From: Nageia nagi
Lineage: Eukaryota; Pinophyta
Assembly (NCBI GenBank): GCA_050084985.1
Contig: JBITNC010000002.1
Coordinates: 8,246,001-8,310,000, forward strand
Length of the DNA stretch: 64,000 nucleotides
Direction of reading: 5' to 3'
A model generated the notes under the pieces. It made no database searches and was not told the DNA's origin. It was given only the letters and a program-made list of their open reading frames with translations. This document shows positions 58,949-64,000 of this stretch, piece by piece; within the stretch, counting starts at the first letter, position 1, and each line of letters starts with the position of its first letter. The position numbers and the translations under genes were made by a program.

Positions 58949-59389
58949 GGGAAAGGATCCAATATTTGTGCACCTTAAATTCATGCCTCTTAATACCTGA
59001 CATAATAAAGTTGAATCGCTCTAAATGTTTATAGCTTCTTCTTCCCCTACTTGGCTACTTATAACTAAGGTTTGGAGTCATCATCATTAAATTTGATAGG
59101 TTAATTACACATCATCATAGAAACTATCCAAAATAATACTTTTCTAAAGTCATACCCATGGTTATGAATTACAACCCCCTATTGTCAATCACACTTGCAC
59201 TAGTAATTGAGCATTAAGCCACATATTTAATTAACTTACCAAATTTGATGAGGACGACTTGAAACTTTAGTTATAAGTAAAAAACTAGGCATGGAAGAAG
59301 CTATAAAAAATTTAGAATGATTTGACTTTATTAAGTTGGATTTTAAGAGGCTTAAAGTTGGGGTGCACCACTACTAGATCCTCTCCCCT
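58949..59389. repeat. Fold-back element with arms of about 160 bp
   Basis: The left arm (58949-59107) and right arm (59227-59389) are imperfect reverse complements, roughly three quarters identical by eye, around a loop of about 119 bases. The ends read 'gggaaaggatcc' and 'tagatcctctcccct', so the terminus is close to GGGGAGAGGATC. It lacks coding capacity. It is a non-autonomous fold-back DNA element (MITE-like) or a decayed element with long terminal inverted repeats. Its superfamily is not determined. Confidence 0.75.
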
Positions 59390-59428
59390 ACCAATGATAT
59401 ATTTAAAATGATTGTAATTATAATTTAG

Positions 59429-59568
59429 TTACAAACACAAAAATTTATAATTTAAGTTAATAATTTAATGCACAACTACTAGATCAAATATGTTCTATGA
59501 ATGGAAAAGTATATGATAATAACCCTCACAACCATTAAAACATGCTCAACTATTGGACCCTCTCCCTT
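59429..59568. repeat. Inverted-repeat family, copy 2 (direct)
   Basis: Matches copy 1 along its length, ending 'ggaccctctccctta'. With copy 3 it would form terminal inverted repeats around a 390-base interior. Confidence 0.8.
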
Positions 59569-59955
59569 AGGTTTCCGGTAGCATGAGAGGGAAGGGGTCT
59601 TATTGGTGCAAGAAGTGTAGAAGGGTAGGTGACATGTGGATATCCAACAGTGTATAATATTTTCATGCAAGGTATGATACTTAGTAAATGTGAGTCATTT
59701 ATTTTTCAAAGAAACACCTTCGATGTAATTAACAATGTCAGACTTGAAATTTGACGTTCGTATTGAATGTTATTGAGGTTTTTAAATATTTTTTACAATT
59801 ATTTCTTCTTTTTAACTGTCACATATGAAAAGTATATATTCTTTATTACTATCAAAAATATTTATATATAATAATTAAAAAATTAAAAATTTATTGATTT
59901 TTTAAAATATTCATCTAAAATTTATATTTATATATATATTTTATTTAAAAATATA

Positions 59956-60113
59956 GAGGAAAAGATCCAATAATTAAACACTTTCCAATGGTTGTAAGGT
60001 TATTATCATATATTTATTCATTCGTAAAACATAATTGATCTAATAATTGTGCATTAAATTATCAATTGTTATGCATTAAATTATCAACCTTTATAAATTT
60101 TTGTGTTAATAAG
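59956..60113. repeat. Inverted-repeat family, copy 3 (inverted)
   Basis: The reverse complement matches copies 1 and 2, including 'ataataacc-tcacaaccatt'. It ends about 10 bases before the truncation point of the kinase pseudogene at 60124. Confidence 0.8.
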
Positions 60114-60123
60114 AAAATTAAAA

Positions 60124-60595
60124 GGATCCCACGGGCTCTTCCAGGTTGTCAGCTTCTCCATCACGCTTAGCTTCATCCCAGGCAGCCATGTGTTCCCTGG
60201 GTTGTCAAAGCTCTGCCACGTAATTTCTGATTTATCGGTCGCGCTATACACAATCGAATTCCCGGCGTCCGTTATGACAGCAGACGATGCCTTCGTGATG
60301 CTGTTAGTGGACCAGATGACAGAATTCCCGAAGACAGCATCGGGCTTCCGTCTCCTGTGAGATTCAGGTTGCCCGAATTGTTCTTGAGCGGGGTCTCTTT
60401 GTTGGTGATCCATACGAATGTCATGACGGGGAGTTGGGTGTACAAGTTGCCGAGATACCAGTTTCCCGTATCGTTGAGGTTGAAGAAACCCACAGCTGAG
60501 AGTTTCCCCACGGCCTTGGTGTCCGTGCCATCGCAGGCACTTATAAGCAAAAGCAGCGCCAAAGCCAGCAAGCGCAAAAAACTGGCCGTCTTCAT
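60124..60595 (-). pseudogene. S-receptor-like kinase, truncated lectin-domain end
   Basis: The minus strand from the ATG at 60595 encodes a signal peptide (MKTASFLRLLALALLLL) and the start of the lectin domain (GFFNLNDTGNWYLG). A frameshift near 60340 follows, then VIWSTNSITKASSAVITDAG, EITWQSFDNPGNTWLPGMKLS and TWKSPWDP. It matches residues 1 to about 170 of the intact kinase. About 14 residues are missing after KAVG, near 60500. Similarity stops dead at the GGATCC of PWDP (60124-60129); the remaining ~620 residues are absent. The 5' flank to about 60690 also matches the intact gene, so this was a gene copy and not a processed transcript. It could not make a receptor. Confidence 0.93.
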
Positions 60596-60690
60596 TTCTG
60601 CGTACTATGTAATTTCGCTACCGACCAAAAGAAAGCCGCCCAAAGCTTACTGATATTGGTTTAGCACAAAAAGCAAGTCAGTAGTCATTG
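60596..60690 (-). promoter_or_regulatory. Conserved 5' flank of the truncated kinase gene
   Basis: Minus-strand words atgactactgacttg, taagctttgggc, tttcttttggt and tatgcagaaatga-like text line up with the 5' leader of the intact gene at 19443-19525. A TATA-like 'tatataac' lies further out near 60770. Confidence 0.65.
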
Positions 60691-60869
60691 TGGACTTCGA
60701 ATATTGATAGCCTGTGAAGTGTGAACCCAACGAAATTATTTGAGAGGAAAACACGTCCACAGAATCGCGTTATATATGTTTTCTGAAAACACGTTGCTAC
60801 GACAATTCGAGGTGATGTAAGATTAGCGACACACCGTCTCACCCGATATTGTACTCCTAAGGCCATACA

Positions 60870-61360
60870 TTACTAGCCTTTCATTTCTTCTGCTTGAGTA
60901 GACATCGTCCTACGTTATCGCCTATGGGTTTTAAGTGCCATAGCATTAAAAACTAGCCATGGCAACCTTGTGTAATACTCTAGCATTAGTCATTTGCAAG
61001 CATTCAAAATTTATCTTGAGCATTTGTAATTTTATCATTTTTATTTTATTACTGTCCTAATATGTGTTTTGAAGACTGTCTCAAGTTTATTTGGTCCTTA
61101 TTGCTATTATAATCTTTGGAAAAAAAATTCATATATTACTTGTTGGATGAAAATTAATGTTCTTCATCTTTTTTTTTAATCTCTTTTAGAATATTTTTTT
61201 CGTCTTGTATTAAGAATTGAAATCAACTTCACTTGCATGTTCTACAAAACCTTTCTCCACCAAATCCCATAAATCTTGAGAGCAAAGCATTGTCTTCATC
61301 TTGATGTTCCACTAATCATTATTAAAGCCCCGGTGTACTTTACTTGCAATCATGGGTTCA
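60870..61360. other. Intergenic DNA, nothing recognised
   Basis: No coding frame or repeat of note. The boundary with the LTR to the right is not fixed. Confidence 0.4.
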
Positions 61361-61439
61361 TTTTAGGATCCCCGGGAGTTTTTCTGGAGCAAAAAAAATA
61401 GGCCGGAGTCCGGAAGTAAAGCGTTCCGGAATGAGATGA

Positions 61440-61818
61440 TGACATCATAGAAGAAAGGATAAAGCTCAGTTGTGGAAAAGCTCGGGTTTCCGGAGGGGGT
61501 GAGGTCAGAAAGCGGAATTGAGAAGCCAGGGTCAGTAATTAAAGCGTTCTGGAAGAGATGACGTCAGCGATTTCGGGCCTTAACCCAAAATCGGAGCCCG
61601 AAAGTGATGAGGTCAGCAAGGAGCGATCAAATAGCCGGAGCCAGTGAGCAAAACTTTCCGGAGGTAAGAGATGACGTCAGCGATTCCGGGCCTTAACCCA
61701 AAGCCGGAGCCCCGTAAAATAAGCGTTCCGAAATGAAATGATAAAAGCTCAGTTGTGGAAAAGCCCGGCTTCCGGAGAAAGTGAGTAAATCATTTTCGGA
61801 AGTATGAAGATGACGTCA
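61440..61818. promoter_or_regulatory. Repeated TGACGTCA palindromes in the LTR U3
   Basis: Exact TGACGTCA at 61559-61566, 61672-61679 and 61811-61818, and the variant TGACATCA at 61440-61447. This octamer is the classic palindromic site for bZIP factors of the TGA/CRE type, often linked to stress and salicylate responses in plants. Placement upstream of the TATA box fits an enhancer. Activity is not shown. Confidence 0.6.
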
Positions 61819-62174
61819 CGGAGAGAATCATGTTCACAATTTTGAACGAAACCGGGTCCCGGAGATGATGAGGTCAGCAAGGAGTGATCAAATAACCGGA
61901 GCCAGTGAGTAAAACATTCCAGAATGTAGAGATGAGAACAGCAAAGAGAGATCAAATAGCCGGAGCCAGTAAATAGAATATCTCGGAAGCGACGAGGACG
62001 ACGAGAAGTCAGATCACAGTCATCAAGAAGCCGTATCATCTGCAACCTGCCCATTTTTGTAATATTCTGCCAAGTGGTGTATGTAGGTAGTATCAGTTAA
62101 AAGAAGGCTAGAATCTTGAAGCTATTTTTGTAACCGTTTCTCTTCTGCACTTCTTGTAACTGTTGTTACTACAG

Positions 62175-62182
62175 TATAAATA
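62175..62182 (+). promoter_or_regulatory. TATA box of the LTR
   Basis: tataaata sits between the subrepeat-rich U3 and the probable R-U5, so transcription should start near 62205. Confidence 0.6.
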
Positions 62183-62524
62183 TATGAAAATAAAATGAGA
62201 AAAGGGTCGAAAGCCCTAGTATTGCTCTTTACATTTGTTCTCGAAGACCTGTAGTTTTTATCAGTAATATGAAACCATCTTGACCTTTCTTGTCTAGCAC
62301 TTGTAATTGTCATTCTTAATTTGGTTACATTGTGGCAGCTTGGCTTGTTTCCTGAATGATAATTGCGGGTTGCTAGTATAACTGTGTCTGCTACATGGTA
62401 GAGTAAAGCTGGGAAACTATTAGAGAGTGAGAGCTTGTACCGTAGCTGCTACACTAGATTCAGGCCAAGGTTTCACACACTGTGAAAGCCCGCGCTGAAC
62501 TAGTGATCCACCTTTGCTTTCTCT

Positions 62525-62714
62525 CTTGTTACCCTAAGCCTTTTTGCTTAAATTCCTCGCACTCTACTCCTTTTATTTCTTTCTTTCCTGTTACCCTAAC
62601 CCTTTTGCTTGAATTCCTCGCACCCTACTCCTTTTATTTCTTTCCTGTTACTCTTTCCCTTTTGCTTGAATTCCTTGCACTCTACTCTTTTATTTCCTCT
62701 CCTGTTACTCTTTC
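62525..62714. repeat. 57-bp tandem repeat, about 3.3 copies
   Basis: Units begin 'cctgttac' at 62587, 62644 and 62701 (exactly 57 bp apart), with a slightly longer first unit from 62525. Each holds 'cttttgcttgaattcct'. It lies downstream of the TATA box, so it would be in the element's transcript. Confidence 0.9.
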
Positions 62715-62854
62715 TATGCCCAATAGATAAGGAACCGACCTTCTCCGGAGATCAGACTGTCACTATAGTCTGTTCATGATTTACTTTGGTTAAGATTGCT
62801 CACGGCGCATATATTACACAATCCTAATCAACAGTATCTCTTTTTGGCACACTC

Positions 62855-62890
62855 GGTGGGACACGAAGAAACTTATTGGCGACTCTGCTG
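62855..62890 (+). other. Primer binding site region
   Basis: Two candidates. tggcacactcggtgggac lies at 62855-62872, directly after the LTR. tggcgactctgctg (62877-62890) is one mismatch from the complement of a plant Arg tRNA 3' end. The second type is known from Ogre/Tat elements. Which is used cannot be settled here. Confidence 0.5.
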
Positions 62891-62981
62891 AAGCACTATC
62901 TATGGTATGTATTAAAGCAAATTATTTGTAAATATCATATGTGCTTTTGAACCTGTCACTTTCTTTTGCAACCTGGAGTTT

Positions 62982-64000
62982 ATGTGGACTAGATCTAAAA
63001 CTAGAGCAGCAAAAGAAGCACCGGATTTTAGAACGTTAGATACTCCTAAGAGAAAGACCCTGATCAAGTCCAAGTCTCTGAATAGTATCAGCTCCCTAAA
63101 ATCCTTTATCAAGCCAGAATCATCCAATCTTCATACTAGAAATACCTCTCCTGAAATGGCTAATCCAGCTCAGAATATCTATCCGGAATGGGACAATGGG
63201 GTACCAATAGCCCTGGCGGTGTTGCATAACATCCCAGCAAATGTTTTTAAAAACCTTCTGGAGTTTGATGCAACATCAGAGAAAACGGCTTACGAGCATT
63301 GTGTTGATGTAGCTGCCTAGCTAAGATTCACAATATCCAGCATGAAGATGTCATGGTGAGATTACTGGCTCAATCTTTCAAAGGAAAGGTCCTAGATTGG
63401 TACAGGGGCCTTCCTAACGGATCTATAACACTACTTGGGCTCAACTGGCAGAGCCCTTTATCTTGGAATTTAATGAATTAGGAGATCCCTTTTCCTTGTT
63501 GACATAGTTCACTTCAATTAAAAGATATGAGCAAGAAAATATCCCTGATTTCAATATTAGATTCCAAAAAACTTGGGTGAGAGTCCCAATGCCAGTCAGG
63601 CCTCAGCAATTTCAAGCCTTAACGTATTACCTGAGAGCCTTTCCTCCGGATCTCTCTCTGCAAATCCAAAATTCCAGAGTAAATACTTTCCCAGAGGTCT
63701 ATAGACAAGCAGTATATGCTGAATCCTGTCTTATTGCAGTTGGAAAATTGCCAAGTCGCATACCAATGCCTTATTTTCCAATAACAGCCCAACAGCAAAT
63801 TTTGAGACCTCAAGTAATTAGTTTGGCTCCACCACTGGCCAGTATCCCCGTCCCTATCCAACAGTGGCCATCAACCTTGCCAGTCCCTAGAGTTCCCTTG
63901 GCCTTACCAGCCCCTCATCAGCCTAATATGAATCAAGGGGTAGCTTCATTGACAGAGATTCAGGAACTCCAAAATTTATGTAGAAATATGGCAAACCGGA
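62982..64000 (+). pseudogene. Gypsy gag, partial (runs off the window)
   Basis: The first frame (112 residues) starts MWTRSKTRAAKEAP and ends at a stop near 63318. A frame change then gives HNIQHEDVMVRLLAQSF, KVLDWYRGLP, FILEFNELGDPF, and, after a TAG near 63506, SIKRYEQENIPDFNIRF and LPVPRVPLALPAP. The LDWYRGLP-GSIT and YEQEN--DF--RF patterns are the retrotransposon Gag capsid core of Ty3/Gypsy elements. At least two frameshifts and two stops break it. The rest of the polyprotein would lie beyond 64000. Confidence 0.8.

Larger units (their letters stand above)
61367..62840 (+). mobile_element. 5' LTR of a Gypsy element (left edge approximate)
   Basis: A GC-richer block of about 1.4 kb ends just before primer-site-like sequence and a gag frame. 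It contains U3 subrepeats ('gccggagccagtga' near 61633, 61899 and 61963; 'gggccttaacccaaa' near 61578 and 61692; 'agctcagttgtggaaaagc' near 61464 and 61747). A TATA box lies at 62175-62182 and a 57-bp tandem repeat at 62525-62714, inside the probable R-U5. The 3' LTR lies outside the window, so the exact ends cannot be set. The length and layout fit the Tat/Ogre-type Gypsy branch, by inference. Confidence 0.65.

Noticed and set aside
58620-59003. 127-residue minus-strand open frame over the fold-back cluster
   Set aside because: It lies across non-coding inverted repeats and has no family signature.

Overview
This window looks like nuclear DNA of a large, transposon-filled seed-plant genome, most likely a gymnosperm; that guess rests on style, not on a marker gene. 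The DNA is very AT-rich, with long stretches of decayed retroelements and short repeats. There are no rRNA, tRNA, CRISPR or bacterial features. The only clearly intact host gene is an intronless, GC-rich G-type lectin (S-domain) receptor kinase at 19522-21891. Three decayed pieces of the same family lie at 29135-29400, 34612-34908 and 60124-60595, all on the minus strand, so the window sits in a birth-and-death cluster of receptor-kinase genes. Layout, left third (1-19.4 kb): a LINE 3' end (1-166); a directly repeated AT-rich segment (466-1058 and 1740-2608); a decayed PPR gene (3462-4048) broken by an LTR (4049-4547, with an iMet-tRNA primer site); a badly decayed Copia gag-pol (7261-11178); a tandem array with a 120-bp period (11579-12060); a second LTR (12348-12969); and an almost intact LINE (13025-18669) bounded by a target-site duplication and ending in poly(A). 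Middle (19.4-37.8 kb): the receptor kinase with its TATA box; a 40-bp minisatellite (24551-24862); an antisense LINE remnant (26900-27560); two kinase fragments; a lone LTR on the minus strand (32530-33015) related to the one at 4049; and several hairpins and short tandem repeats. Right part (37.8-64 kb): an old LINE (about 37850-49113), related to the intact one, is split by a structurally complete chromovirus-like Gypsy element on the minus strand (38757-45759; LTRs, primer site, polypurine tract and 5-bp duplication all visible, coding region broken). The two Gypsy LTRs are identical over about 515 bp at one end and differ by very roughly 12% over the remaining 670 bp, which a single insertion age cannot explain. 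Further right are a PPR fragment, a trinucleotide microsatellite, an unidentified coding-like region (50.6-52.4 kb), a pogo/CENP-B-like transposase pseudogene whose expected catalytic Asp reads as Tyr (minus strand, 53180-55188), a cluster of fold-back repeats (58659-60113) ending next to a truncated receptor-kinase pseudogene, and the 5' LTR and partial gag of another Gypsy element running off the right edge. Functionally, the one host product is a membrane receptor of the kind used in immune or developmental signalling; everything else is selfish DNA or relics. I did not find a convincing new biochemical system. The most unusual signals are the split-divergence Gypsy LTR pair, the short hairpin at 35431-35542, the fold-back cluster next to the truncated kinase gene, and the LTR carrying repeated TGACGTCA palindromes. 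All similarities were judged by eye, so identities and outer boundaries are approximate.
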